A DNA stretch of 64,000 bases from Mucidula mucida (taxonomy: Eukaryota > Basidiomycota > Agaricomycetes > Agaricales > Physalacriaceae): positions 930,001 through 994,000 of the forward strand of contig JADNYV010000002.1 in the NCBI GenBank assembly GCA_015501055.1. The letters run 5' to 3'. The notes beneath the pieces were generated by a model. It saw nothing but the letters and a program-made list of their open reading frames with translations, was not told the origin of the DNA and searched no databases. The position numbers and the translations under genes are program-made. The stretch's first letter is position 1. Each line of letters begins with the position of its first letter. Of this stretch, positions 1 to 10,951 are shown piece after piece.

Positions 1-685
1 CGAGCGTTTTCCGACTTGAATGCGTCATTGTTCAAAGAATTCGAACGTCAGTCGACTGCCACCGCCTTGGCGGGCGGGTATGATGCAATATTAACAAAAC
101 GTTCAAAGAAGACAAATTCACTGGGTTCCTCTAGGCGAGTTGTGTGAGAGGCGACAGACATTTGTACATGCACTGAAGTGGATGGCTAATCAGTGCTGTA
201 GTTCCTCTTCATCGAGGCAGAGTATGTAGTCCAATATTGCTATCTAGAGAACACTTTTTGTCTCAAGTAGAGCATGCTCTTGAAATAAAACAAGAAGTAT
301 TGAGTCGAGAGCGAATATGGGCTTGCCGTTGGGAGTCCGAATGGGTAGTGGGGAGACGATCATGTATGGCTTTGGTGATGAATCCAAGAGAGAAGTAATG
401 ATGAATCCAGGAGAGAAGCCAGAACTCGTTTCTGCGAGAGTAGTCGTCGACTCGATGTCGAGCAAGCTTGAAGTTAATGAGCAGTATAGATGACGAAGCG
501 GTGAAAAAACACCGCAACGCTAGCGGCGGATCACAATTACCACGTGCACGTGAACGTGAGCTAATGCAGAACCGTTTGGCTTTCTCCCTTCAAATCCCCT
601 CTATTTACGGTGCTCACCAGGCTGTTCAGCCGCTTGCTCTTGTTCACGACGTCTGACGCCGCTTTCATGATAATAACGACGACGG
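1..685. other. Left-edge stretch with no supported gene
   Basis: I find no convincing coding exon here. Open frames are short, lack conserved motifs and overlap on opposite strands. The right end should hold the promoter of the Ist1-TBC gene that begins at 686. The palindromic CACGTGCACGTG around 540-552 contains two overlapping CACGTG E-box cores, which could bind a bHLH factor; that is inference only. Confidence 0.4.
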
Positions 686-3600
686 ATGGCGCCGCATGAT
701 TGGGACCGGAATGCAGTCAAGGTGCGTGACCACGCCGTCCTGCTCGTCGCCTTTTTTTGAAACTATCCACTCAGAACCAGCTGAGATGGACATGTCAGCG
801 GTTAGGCCAGATTCAGGAGAAAAATGACTCTCAAAGCAATATCACACGGCGAGACATTTCGACTCTTCTCCAACAGAATAATGTAAGTCTTGCCCGGGCT
901 AAAGCACAAAAGCTAGTGCAAGAGGATGCATTTGGCGATGTCCTGGAGATAATGGGAATGTACACCGGTGTACTGTTGGAGCATATAAACGAACTGGATC
1001 AAGCGTAAAGCTTCCGCTGTGCATTATGATCCTCACTCTCATTATTCCATACCCCAGGACAGCCCCAAGTCCCGTCGTTGTGGAAGCCGCATCGACTCTC
1101 ATATTTGCTGCCTCTCATGTAGACGTCAAGGGTAAAGCTTCCTCCATGTCGCCCATTCGTGTGTAACACTTCACTCTTCTAGATCTGCACATTGTACGCG
1201 ATCTCCTTGTTCAACACTTTGGAGATGATTTCACGACATCCGCCTCGAGTAATCGCGATCACTACGTCTCTCCTCGTGTATGACGCCTGTCCCAAACGTT
1301 TCTTGTCTTTAAAACCTGTTGCAGGCTATTACGTCCCTCGCTACTCCCCCGCCAAGCGCCGCAGACCTCGACATGTACCTATTGAACATTGCCAAGTCGT
1401 ACAGCGTCAAGTGGGTCCCCGAGCCTCGCAGGCAAGATGTGTAGGTAATTTTTTTACGCGTTTAACTACGTCTCATTTCCGTCAGCGTCAACCAACTTTC
1501 TGAAATCCTGGACTCAAGTAGTTCACCTCTGGTAGACGTTCCTCGTCTGCGCCAACTTTGTGCACGTGGTCAGCTTGTCTTCTCTGTCACCTTGATGGGC
1601 ACCTAATCTCGACTTAGGCATTCCTGATCATCCTCCCTGGTTGCGTCCGCGTATCTGGAAGTAAGAACTCAACATAAAGCTCTATTTTCACGGCTGAAAG
1701 CCATACTTAGATTGTTTTTTGGCATCCTCCCTGTCTTAAAGGCGAACTGGGAGAAAGAAATAACATCTCAGCGCAATAGTTACTATGTGGGTCAATCTGC
1801 TTTGGGCATCAACACCAAATAACAGTCTGTAGGAACTTGTGCGGCGACTGCTTGCTCCCCTTCAAGATGATAGCCCCCCATCATCGTCCGCTCAGGACAA
1901 AGCGGTGCTCGACGTTTCACATCAACTATCACGCATACCGCCTGCATTATTCTCTGGACTCGCTGACGAGCCCGAAACCAGTCTTTTGTGTCCACTCGAT
2001 GATCCTTATTCTGGCGATGACAAAATCACCTACGGGAACAGTCTTCAACGACGCTTGCAGCTTCTTCAATCTGGAAAAACAGACGCGGTTGATGAAGGAT
2101 CAACCATTCCTGAAATTCGGCTAGAATTCGAAGCAGCAAGTCCTGAATCACCACTAGCTCGTACCTCGTCACTCTCTCAACGCGTACAGGTACCGCCCGT
2201 ACTCGTGTCTAAATCTCTTTCAGACAAGGCTCACCCACATCACATGGCTGCGCTTGCTCGAATCCTATATATTCATTCGGCCATAAATCCTGGAAATCTG
2301 TCTCCTCACATTCCGACTCTCCTACTCCCCATCTATTCTGTCATGTTAGAGGAGATTGAATTGGCGGACGCGGCGCATGTCGAGGCCGATACCTTCTGGT
2401 TGTTTGAGGCGATAGTTGGCGAATTCTCTGAGCTGGAGGACGAACAGGGTGGCAGTACATGGATGAAGAAACTGAGCGAAAGGTTGTCGTGGGCAGACAT
2501 TGACCTGTTTGAAAGCCTGGTGAGATCGGTCCATGTTGCAATTTTAAGTTGTCCTGACTCCTCAACTTCAGGACAACAAAGGGCTTAACCCCGCTCTGCC
2601 ACATTACTCGTAGTAAGCTTCGATGACTTTTCGACTCATAGTTTTATACTGATAAAATCAGCCGCTGGCTAGCCCCGCTTTTGGCTCATACATTCCCAAT
2701 GTCTGATGTCGTGGTAGCTTGGGATGCTATCTTCTCTCGAGAAGCCCGTCTCAAAAACAGCAGCCCGCGACTTGAATTTCTTGTCGACATATGCGCCGCG
2801 ATGCTGCTTCGGGCTAGAATTGCACTGATGCGGCAAGTAGTAAACGTCATCCTGTTGCAGTTCAACTAACTTTGTTTTAGACTCGGAAAAAATGTGCCGA
2901 AATCGCCTGGCCTTTGGGGTCACGAGGATGAAAGTTTACCTCCTCCATCACCTTTACGGGCTTGGGAGCTCGGGGACGCGTTCTTGGAAGGCACGGCTCT
3001 CCTCCAGAATTATCCCTTATCTGGATCGGGTGGCATTGACTCCGTATTGCAATCGGCTGCAGACCTTTGGAATCGCCGGCGAGATGAGGATAAAGCTGCT
3101 GCAGCTGGATCGATGAGTTTGGGAGCTCGTTTGAAGGTGTCAATGTGGAAAGGCTTCACAAATCAAGCTTCCTCGCCTGAAAGGTCCCCCAACGCATCAG
3201 ATGATGAAGAAGACCAGACAGTAAAGCCCGTTGTCGTGCAACAAGCACCCATCCCCGCTGATGCTATCCCAGCTGGGTCCACTTTAACCTCCCGGCTAGC
3301 CACGACTGCCTGGCGGGGTATCACGAACCAATCATCCATGGAACCTCCACCATCTCCCCTGTCTCCTACACCAGAAGAGAGGACTCCTTCCACAGAGACA
3401 GAAATAACCCCAGCAGACGGCAATATCCAAGTTGATTCGTCGAATCTTCCCGCCACCACACGTTTGTGGGACTATGCGGAAAAGTTGAAGGAATCTGACG
3501 CAGCTGCCGCATTTGCTAAAGCAAGCAGCAACTGGCGTGCCAAAGCATTATCAGGGTCCTGGGGTCTACGCAAGCCAAATACCTCGTCTGTTTCCCCTGA

Positions 3601-4934
3601 TCCTGTTTCACAACTTCTCTCCCCTCCTGACGCCACACCCATGAAATCCAACGACCAACGACGTGGCTCTCTTCCAGGCCCCGATCGGACAGGCCTCTAC
3701 TCACCTCCCACAAGACCCGCCTTTTTCAAACCTCCGCGTGACAGTGTTATTTTCCCCGCAGCATTTTCCGCTCCAACGAGTCCCGAGGCAGCGACGCATA
3801 AGGAGTCAGAGTCTACTTTGAGTCGAACGAAGCATCTGCAAGACTCTATCGCCTCACTTACGCGTGCCCCTACGACGCGGAAAAATGGTCCACGTCCTTT
3901 ACTGTTGAATGCGACATCGCTTATCACTGAACGGCCATCTACGATCCCCACGAATCCTCATAAATCTGACGAGTGGGCCGAAGTGAACAAGAGTAAGATG
4001 CAAGGGCATGTGAGACGTCAGGATTCAATGTCGTCTATATCATCTTTGGCGCCCTCGCGATCGGGCGCGCAGCGGGGGGACTACGAGTCTGACGGAACAC
4101 GAAGCAGACGAGTCATGCTCAACCGTAAATCTGTTTCTCCAATGGCTCCCAGTTTTCGCGCTGCTCGGCATACATCTTACTCTTCTTCGGGAACTTCTCC
4201 GAGAACCTCCCCCGATCGAGGTATGCAAAACCTGGCATTCAGTCAAGGAGAAATTCTGCTAAATTCGAACGATGGCCCGGGTGCTGTCGCACAGTCACCA
4301 TCATTGTATTCACCTCCTCTACAGACATCGCAGCATTCGCTGCCTTTGGAAACTAGATTACGGGAGCCAGAGATTTACCAAGAGAATGGCTTTGATCCAG
4401 CTATACCACTGGAAGCACTTCCACATCCACGCAAACTTGTACACAGAAAGACGCCCCCTACATCGCAGTACAGTGGTGATACGTCTGATTCTTCGGTCGC
4501 GGAAGCACCGCCAAAGAGTCCCAGATTACATTCCCGCCGCCAAGTCACTCGCCCTTCACTCTCCGCCTTCAGGAAACGAACGAAGCCATACGTCCTCACT
4601 CAAAATCTTTAGATGTTCCTTGGCCGGAAGAAGAGCTATATTCACCCCAAAGGCTTCAAGTTTTGAAGCAGACGCCACGTCTCCAACTCGCGTACAACGT
4701 CGAAAGCTATCGTCTGATGGGCATGTGGGCTCCGAGCATAGAGTTCGGAAAACATCTACAGAACGTCGTGTTCGGAAAATCTCGACTGAATCGCGAACCC
4801 GAAAAGTTTCGACAGAAACGTATAGGGCTTCCCGGAGAACTCGGGAAAGCGCAGCCGAAGAAGGCGATGATGAAGGTTACGATGATCTGCTCAGTGCATA
4901 TGAGAGCGAGGAGGGATCCAAAACGTTTCGATAA
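686..4934 (+). CDS. Ist1-domain / TBC-domain fusion protein
   Basis: The start MAPHDWDRNAVK (686-719) splices at a GTGCGT donor into the Ist1 helical core (774-1440), with motifs such as QNNVSLARAKAQKLVQED and ILLEHINELD-like helices. Ist1 proteins regulate Vps4 and ESCRT-III at endosomes. A 45-nt intron (1441-1485) then joins, in frame, a linker (VDVPRLRQLCARG) and a TBC domain of TBC1D13 type from about 1530 to 2900: RPRIW motif, HVEADTFWLF, and VVVAWDAIFSRE near its end. No in-frame ATG lies near the junction for a separate TBC protein. If the intron is kept, a stop at 1442-1444 ends the Ist1 part exactly. The TBC catalytic Arg and Gln fingers look absent. A long Ser/Pro-rich tail follows. 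Around 4608 and 4660 the tail needs two one-base frame corrections to reach its last segment. Exon ends in the tail are uncertain. Confidence 0.75.
4742..4818 (+). repeat. Short tandem repeat in the tail of the Ist1-TBC protein
   Basis: Three imperfect copies of a nine-residue unit (VRKTSTERR, VRKISTESR, TRKVSTETY) are encoded by diverged tandem DNA units. The basic-Ser/Thr pattern (R-K-x-S-T) resembles a basophilic kinase target, which is inference. The repeat shows that the last frame of the gene is translated, because the protein copies stay alike while the DNA differs at silent sites. Confidence 0.6.
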
Positions 4935-5044
4935 TCCCTTGCGAATCTACCACATTGGTTGATCGTGAACGACACCCACGTTTTGCACTTTATTTGCAAC
5001 TTCACCTAATATTTGACGTCTTTTATTTTATGGCTGTCCATGAT

Positions 5045-5698
5045 TCACATATCTATCTTGCTTTCGTCTAATATATCATGTATCCCATTATACACCTCAA
5101 GTAAGACTGGAAATCGCGGTAAAACGTTCTGGGATATCGGAGACTGTTAGTAGTCCCCTCTTGGAAACTATTCAGCATACCTCAAAAGCGACATGTATCG
5201 CCTGATGACCAGAAGGATCCTCAATCATGATTGCGAGGTAATAACGAACGTTCCAGCCAAAAAGTCCTTCGTTGATTATAACATCGCGAATGACTGTAAG
5301 CGGAATGAAGCGCCTTGTTGTTGTCGACATTTTCTTGAAACCATTTCGCGTTTCAAGTTGAATTCCGTGGCCAGGAAATACAATGACAGATTCTGCAACA
5401 TAAAACATTGAGCGACGCGTATTTTAAAAAGGTAACGCCTGGCGCACCAGATATATCAGAGGCCTGGTTGAGGAAGAGTATCACGAGTAATGACAGGGCG
5501 AGCCACCATTTCCAAGAAGACTAAACGACACTCTGTTACAATCAATAATCCGACACAAGAATGACTGACATGTCGATGGGCAAGCATGAGCCCAGCCAGC
5601 AAAAGATTGAGCCATTTCCATGGACCGCTAGAGGCAGATTTTAGGATGCGAAACTCGTGGAACGCTATCCCGTGGGTCACCACGAAGTCTTGAGGCAT
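5045..5698 (-). CDS. PIG-H/GPI15-like subunit of GPI-GlcNAc transferase
   Basis: Four exons give about 190 residues. They encode an N-terminal segment with two hydrophobic stretches (the second reads WKWWLALSLLVILFLNQ), then the PIG-H domain: ESVIVFPGHGIQLE, TTRRFIPLTVIRDVIINE, VRYYLAIMIEDP and the C-terminal LPRFPVLLEVYNGIHDIL. PIG-H is a subunit of the ER enzyme that adds GlcNAc to phosphatidylinositol, the first step of GPI-anchor synthesis. Introns have good sites (GTCAGT..TTTAG, GTGCGC..TGCAG, GTATGC..CTAACAG). The first ATG of the long exon is used as the start. A short upstream exon starting near 5843 is possible. The gene converges with the Ist1-TBC gene. Confidence 0.85.
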
Positions 5699-6135
5699 CA
5701 ACGCATGCTATATGAGCGCTTAGACCAAAAGAGTGATCGAGGCGCTGTCAGGGGTAGTGTCGTGGGAACTCGCTGCTTCCCTCTTCGAGATAGAACGGCC
5801 AAGAATTTGGATATCCAACAACTCTGCCTTTTTAGAGTGGTACATTCCTCTGACAAAGTTTGAACTTGCAGTGAGCGTTTCCTTGAGTATTCACCGAAGG
5901 AATACTCACCATCCTGTTATGGATCACTTGGTTTCCAAGGCTTGGAGTGCGGGGATACTGTAGAGACTCTGGCTTATGAGGATACTTCTCTAACGAATGG
6001 CTCTTTCAAAGCTCCCGGTTCTGGAGCAATCTTGCAATCACCAAGGACGGTATTGGTTATGGAATTCATTTCCTGCAAAGGTGCTGCCACTGTAACGCCG
6101 ACGAGCTGTTTCTTTTGACCACCACGACGACCAAC
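5699..6135. other. Divergent intergenic region, PIG-H gene / membrane protein gene
   Basis: This 437-bp stretch separates two divergently transcribed genes and should contain both promoters. On the minus strand a 40-codon frame opening at 5843 (MYHSKKAELLDIQ) might be a 5' exon of the PIG-H gene, but no clean intron joins it. Nothing else is supported. Confidence 0.4.
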
Positions 6136-7463
6136 ATGCCGTACGTTCCTTTTTCTGGTACTCGTCAACTTACGGGGAGCCGCTGACCCACGCTTCTCAG
6201 TAGTGATAGCCCGCCGCCGTATTACAATGGCACCTCAAACGAAACCTTACCGCTCAAAGGTGGCCTGCGTTCTCATACTCGCAGCGCCAGCGTCATGCGT
6301 ATCATTTTGGTCGTAGTCGTCTTTGGCTTGTGCTTCCATGCCGTCGACGATTATTACAATACAGATCGACCGTCTGTCAGCGCTCGAATGCGATCCATGT
6401 GGGAGCAAGAGCAACGGGATCAAGAGGTCGCGTTCAACGAAACACGCCGGGGGTGGGCAATGCAACGGCTGGAGTGGCTCTATGACTTTGCTGCCGAAAA
6501 GAATCGATTACAGGAAGCACGGAACGATGAAGATGTCCTAGCTCGAGAAGCACGGAGGCAGCAAAAGATCAAGTGGGAACAAGAAGCTTCTGCTTGGCGC
6601 AAGAGCTTTAATACCACACGAATTCAATGGCTGCAACAGTTCGAGGAGCAGAAGGCGTCGGCGCAGAAGGAGCTGAATCGACTACGCGAGGAACAAGTTC
6701 GACAAAGACAGAAGCACGATGAGGAACGAGTAACATTGGAAAGAGACTTAGAGAAGGCGAAGGAAGCTGCCAGATTGGACACAGAGAGGCGTTTGCGTGC
6801 GTACTTGACGTGGCGTGCTTTAACACCGCATCAGGAATGCATCTCGTACGGGACACGGATGTATGAGGCTGAGCTGATGAATGTCCCAGCTGACGCTGAC
6901 GGACTAGCGTGGTGTCAGGATACTGCGATTCAAATTCACAGTGTAAACTATCAACGCCCTACTTACTGTTCTCGTGATGCGGTATGACATTCCTGTTTTC
7001 TCCTTTCAGTGTCACTTAAACGTTGCTCATTAGCATACGATCATGGGATACTGGAAGGTCGCGTCGAATGAGCCTACGTGTACGACATTCTGGGAGTCCT
7101 TTTTGGACAATGTGGGTTCCAGCCTGCGCTATTGTGTTAGTCATTTGATATGGTCTGAAGGGGTGTCTTGCTGCCGGTTCAGGTCAACGCGTATGTTCAT
7201 TTCCTCGTGCTTCTCCTATCTTTAATCCTCCATTAGCGATATGAAGCCCACCTTGGAAACCACCAGTGGCGCCCTGGGGAAACTGGAAGGAAATGTGTTC
7301 TACAACACCTGCTACCTTCAACGGTATGCACTTCGACTCGCCTCATATGTGCGAGAATAGAGTAAGTCGAGCTGACATTTTCTTCATTGTGGAAGCTGAG
7401 AGTCGTTTACAGGGCAAGCGGGGTATTTATGGTATATGGCTTTCGAGGGACGAACATTGCTGA
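6136..7463 (+). CDS. Type II membrane protein with coiled coil and Cys-rich C-terminus (basidiomycete hypothetical)
   Basis: A five-base first exon (ATGCC) splices at GTACGT to 6201. The protein then reads as a short polar N-terminus with an NGTSNET glycosylation motif, a single membrane segment (IILVVVVFGLCF), and a long charged coiled coil of about 150 residues with W/Q/E/R repeats. A Cys-containing C-terminal domain follows over three small exons, with GYWKV, CTTFWESFLD, GCLAAGSGQRRYEAHL, WKEMCSTTPATF, SPHMCENR and a final GIYGIWLSRDEHC. I recognise the C-terminal pattern from basidiomycete hypothetical proteins, but no function is known to me. Near 7266 one base seems to be missing (frame change between RYEAHLGNHQ and APWGNWKEMC). 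Confidence 0.7.
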
Positions 7464-7915
7464 GTCTGGAGTTACTCCAAATTTTGTGTATTAAGTCGCT
7501 CTAATTCCGGAAAGGTTTGTGAGTATGCAGGGAACGCTGAACACAATTGGATAAGTATCTGCTCTCGTGATACAAAGACTCATGATCAAGGGTGCACTAC
7601 CGAGGTTGAATACTCTCTGATTGTGAAGGACATATGTTTCGCACAACAGGTAATTTAGAGAGGGACTGTTAAAAGAAGTCGCTCATCCGCCCCTCGAGTA
7701 CAGTCTTCGACTTGGACTCGATCTTCATCCCAATCCCGCAAGGACGGACCTAGTACTCCTACCTATTTTACCGCAGTACCTGCTTCACTCTCACATCAGC
7801 TGACCCTTTGTCCAGTTTCCTCCGGGCCGCGAATAACAAGTCCCCAAGGTTCATCAGGTATATATATATGAGCGGCTACTCGACATTACTTCCTGGCAAG
7901 CTGCGATGCTCTCTC
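7464..7915. other. Intergenic region with a 64-codon open frame after the upstream stop
   Basis: No complete gene is visible. Directly after the TGA at 7461-7463 the same frame stays open for 64 codons to a TAG at 7656-7658 and encodes six cysteines (for example GKVCEYAGNAEHNW). It has no ATG and I cannot assign it. The rest should be the promoter of the lactonase-like gene. Confidence 0.35.
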
Positions 7916-9255
7916 AGAACGTCCTCCTCATACTTGCTGGCACGGCACTTGGCCATACATTACCACCGAACACTGGTAAGCTACACGATTACCCTCCGCT
8001 TAAAACTCCTTGACGAGTTCTATCTTTAGCTGATGAAACCGTCCTCGTTCGCAGTCATGGGCCCGAACGCGACATTCCGACAATCTGCTTTCGACCCAGC
8101 TGAATACTTCAATCCGACAAACTCCAGGCCGCCGTTCTTCCAGGCGTTCGACGCGTCTTTCTTCGACGTTTTGGGCGATTCGCCGTCTATACATCAAGTC
8201 GCAGAAAACGCGACATGGGCGTTCGCCCATGAGGGTCCTGTTTATATTCCATATACCGATGAAGTCATCTTCGCCAGTAGGGCCGGTGGGGACTTGAGCT
8301 TTAGTGATTGGGACAACAACAATCAGATGTGCAAGATCAGCATGTCCGACATCGAGTCCGCGTTGGAGGCTGCAGGAGACGAACAGATCTCTGTTCCTTA
8401 TACGGTCGTAAGTTTTCGTGTTCGTTCTGCATTTCCGCTACCTGATCATATATCTCATGCTAGCTTGATATCAATGAGGATATTCAGATGGCGAATGGCG
8501 GCACTGGACCGTTCGAAGGCGAAGTGCTTGTTATTACTTCGGGACGTGGATATCTTCCTCCTTCCATCGTTCGCCTTAATCCCTATCCGCCATTCAAGAC
8601 GACAGTTATACTCGACAACTATTTTGGTATATTCCGTACTTGCCGGTCGACTGCTAACGACGTCGGGAACTCTCAGGGCGTCAGTTCAACTCGCTGAATG
8701 ATATTAAAGTACATCCTAGTGGCAATCTATTCTTCACAGATCCGACGTAAGCACACTGGTCTGCGGCACGTCTATCATTGATCGTTTGGCTTACAGTTAT
8801 GGATATCTCATTCGTTTCCGCCCTATGCCTCTCCTACCGACGCAAGTATATCGTTTAGATCCGCGTACTGGTTCTGTCCGTGTCGTAGCTGATCAAATCG
8901 GTCTCCCGAATGGTATTGCGTTCTCTCCAGATGGTTCGACCGCCTATATGTGCGTTTCTTGGACTCCTGTCTGACTGCTAGCCTGACGATACCGACTTCA
9001 GTACCGACACAGTCAGCCGGGCTGGCTTCCTCGGCGTAAATCAGACCCTTCCGGCTACCATGCAAGTCTTCGGTCCTCTGCCCCTTCGTAGGTATAACCA
9101 AGGAACGAATCATCATCAGATACGCGTACGACGTTAGCCCTTCCCATTTATGGGGAGGGTGCAAATTTCCTTATACTACAGTGTGCGTCAGCATCTGCGA
9201 TGCCTTGTATTCATGGTACACGTCCTTTACTTCTGCATTAACCACAACGAACTGA
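7916..9255 (+). CDS. SMP-30/gluconolactonase-family protein, 3'-truncated (probable pseudogene)
   Basis: A signal-peptide-like start (MLSQNVLLILAGTALGHT) leads, over about seven exons, to a calcium-dependent beta-propeller lactonase fold: HEGPVYIPYTDEVIFASRAGG, LNDIKVHPSGNLFFTDPTYGY, GLPNGIAFSPDGSTAYITDT and PATIYAYDV. The last of these is joined through a GC-AG intron at 9062-9119. Family members normally continue with another 80 or more residues, including an Ile-Pro-Asp-Gly and a Gly-Cys-Gly-Asp-Gly stretch. Here recognisable homology stops near 9135 and the frame runs on without family features to a TGA at 9253-9255, overlapping the opposite F-box-like gene. I infer loss of the last propeller blades by a local rearrangement. 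Confidence 0.6.
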
Positions 9256-10508
9256 ACGCGGTGATTGCACTGAGGAAAAGCCTTCATGCTTTCTTGTCTG
9301 TTATCGACCAAGTTCTGGAGGGTTACCCTAGAGCACTGGGGCACTAGTGAACCACTTGCGATGATAAAGCGAACGCGAATCGACTTATCGAGCTCCCATT
9401 GATTTAGCATTCTTCCAAATCCAAGGAAGAACGATTCGTGCCAGTGCCAATTGCGTAATGGATCCCAGGGGAAGATGATGTCTAAGTATTGCAGCCTCTT
9501 GGGATCAAGGTCCGGCCAGTGAGGTTGTGTGATTGTCTCTAACCAGTTTCTGGCCACTGCGACGTGAAGGGACTGCAAGACAAAGTGGATGACGAAAAGG
9601 ACATGATTCTTGATATGAAAGATGCGCCTAATGCGATGTTATCAGATGCTGACAGACGGATGTCCTGTCTGTTACTTACTAACAGCATATGGAACAGAGA
9701 GGTAGAGGAATATCAACCGCCCTTGGAAACTGTTCATGACCTTCCTGATGTCGTCCATATTGGGTTCGCTTGAAAAGATACGCATGGGGTCTCTGACGAT
9801 GAACAGGCGAGAGACATTCCTGCGGAGGGAAAGATAATCATTGGGGATTAGATGGAAAAAGGGGGTATCACTGTCGGCAAGTGTTAGCTCGCGAATGATA
9901 GGATCATATTGATGCCAATCCAGGGTAGGCACCGGGGGGGGTGTAGTAGGACCATACATTCCCTACATGAACGCGAACGAGCTCGGGAGACGTGAGATGC
10001 GGGTAGCCCAGAAGGAATCGTGTTAATTTTCCTAAGCACCCTTGTGTGCCCAGCGCGAGTAACTTTGTAACGATAGACTCGTTATAGAGGCGGCAGGCAA
10101 TATACCGTGCAAGACGGCGTGAGAGATGAATTGTGAATCAACATCGAGGCCCTCGAGATGTAGGTGTAGGACTTGGGAGAGCTGAGCGATGTTGGGGTGT
10201 ACCAGCGATGTTTCACCTCCCGGCGTAATAGAAAGCAGTCCTTGAAAGGACGCGTTTCAACATGAATTGGGAGGCGAGAACTGCCAGTGAACGGCGTGAA
10301 CGAGATCGACTATGTCCCTATTGGAATTGAGCAGATCGTAAAACTGTTGAGTGTTGTGTGTGTTGAGATGCACGTCGCGGTAAAATAGAATGCGAGCACG
10401 CTTCCCAAACTCTGGCTCGGATCGGATTAGGTTTAAAAGGGCAGCTTTATCCTCTGACAGTTCGTCGGTGATTTCGTCCAGAAGCTCCTGCGCGAATGCG
10501 CCGGCCAT
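9171..10508 (-). CDS. F-box-like hypothetical protein
   Basis: The N-terminus (AQELLDEITDELSEDKAAL, then RARILFYRDVHL) follows the pattern of Agaricomycete F-box proteins: a degenerate F-box, then a 'Phe/Tyr-Arg-x-Val/Ile-His-Leu' turn. Middle exons (PTLDWHQYDPIIRELTL; YLSLRRNVSRLFIV) and the last exon (PKRLQYLDIIFPWDP, FGRMLNQWELDKSIRV) fit the variable C-terminal half of these proteins, which has Trp/His-rich stretches. The substrate is unknown. Such genes are highly expanded and fast evolving in mushrooms. The stop at 9171 lies inside the degenerate 3' end of the lactonase-like gene. Internal exon limits between 9579 and 10256 are approximate. Confidence 0.6.
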
Positions 10509-10951
10509 GTAATTTTGGAGGAAGTTTAGATCTGCCCATCTTCACTGGAATAATCTACAGACTCGGTGTGTTGAATGCGCACATTTAGTGTTGGGTTATC
10601 GTCGCAGTGGTGAGAAGAAGACAAAGTCTTTCGATAGTGTCGCACCCGCACGCTGGTCTGTCTCGGTTTGTGCCTGCCGGTAAGAATCAGAGGCAGCTTC
10701 TGCATTTTTGCGGTTCTGTCGAAAACTCAACACCTCTGAGCTCGGCGACGTTGTGCTAGGCCATGATGAGAATAAGTGGTATTCATGGCCTTGCAGAGAC
10801 AGGTATCTAGTTGCAAAACTGGTGGAAAGCTGACCGCGGTGGTCACCACGAAGTCTTCGAGTATATCGACGCGATGAGCGCAAAAATTAAGATTCAGTCG
10901 TGGGAACATTTAAGTTCTCTTCTCATACCCCACTCTCAGTCTGCCTCCAAC
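10509..10951. other. Divergent intergenic region, F-box-like gene / dioxygenase gene
   Basis: This 443-bp region holds open frames on the minus strand, but none has recognisable features. It should include the promoters of both flanking genes. I see no repeat or RNA gene. Confidence 0.4.

Noticed and set aside
686..1640. Separate stand-alone Ist1 gene followed by an independent TBC gene
   Set aside because: No in-frame ATG or promoter-sized gap exists between the domains and two good introns join them in frame. It remains possible only through intron retention, reported as a finding.
5675..10857. A 17-nt identical stretch (ggtcaccacgaagtctt) at 5675-5691 and 10841-10857
   Set aside because: One copy is inside PIG-H coding sequence, the other in a promoter, and flanks do not match. 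Such a match is not very unlikely by chance in 64 kb.
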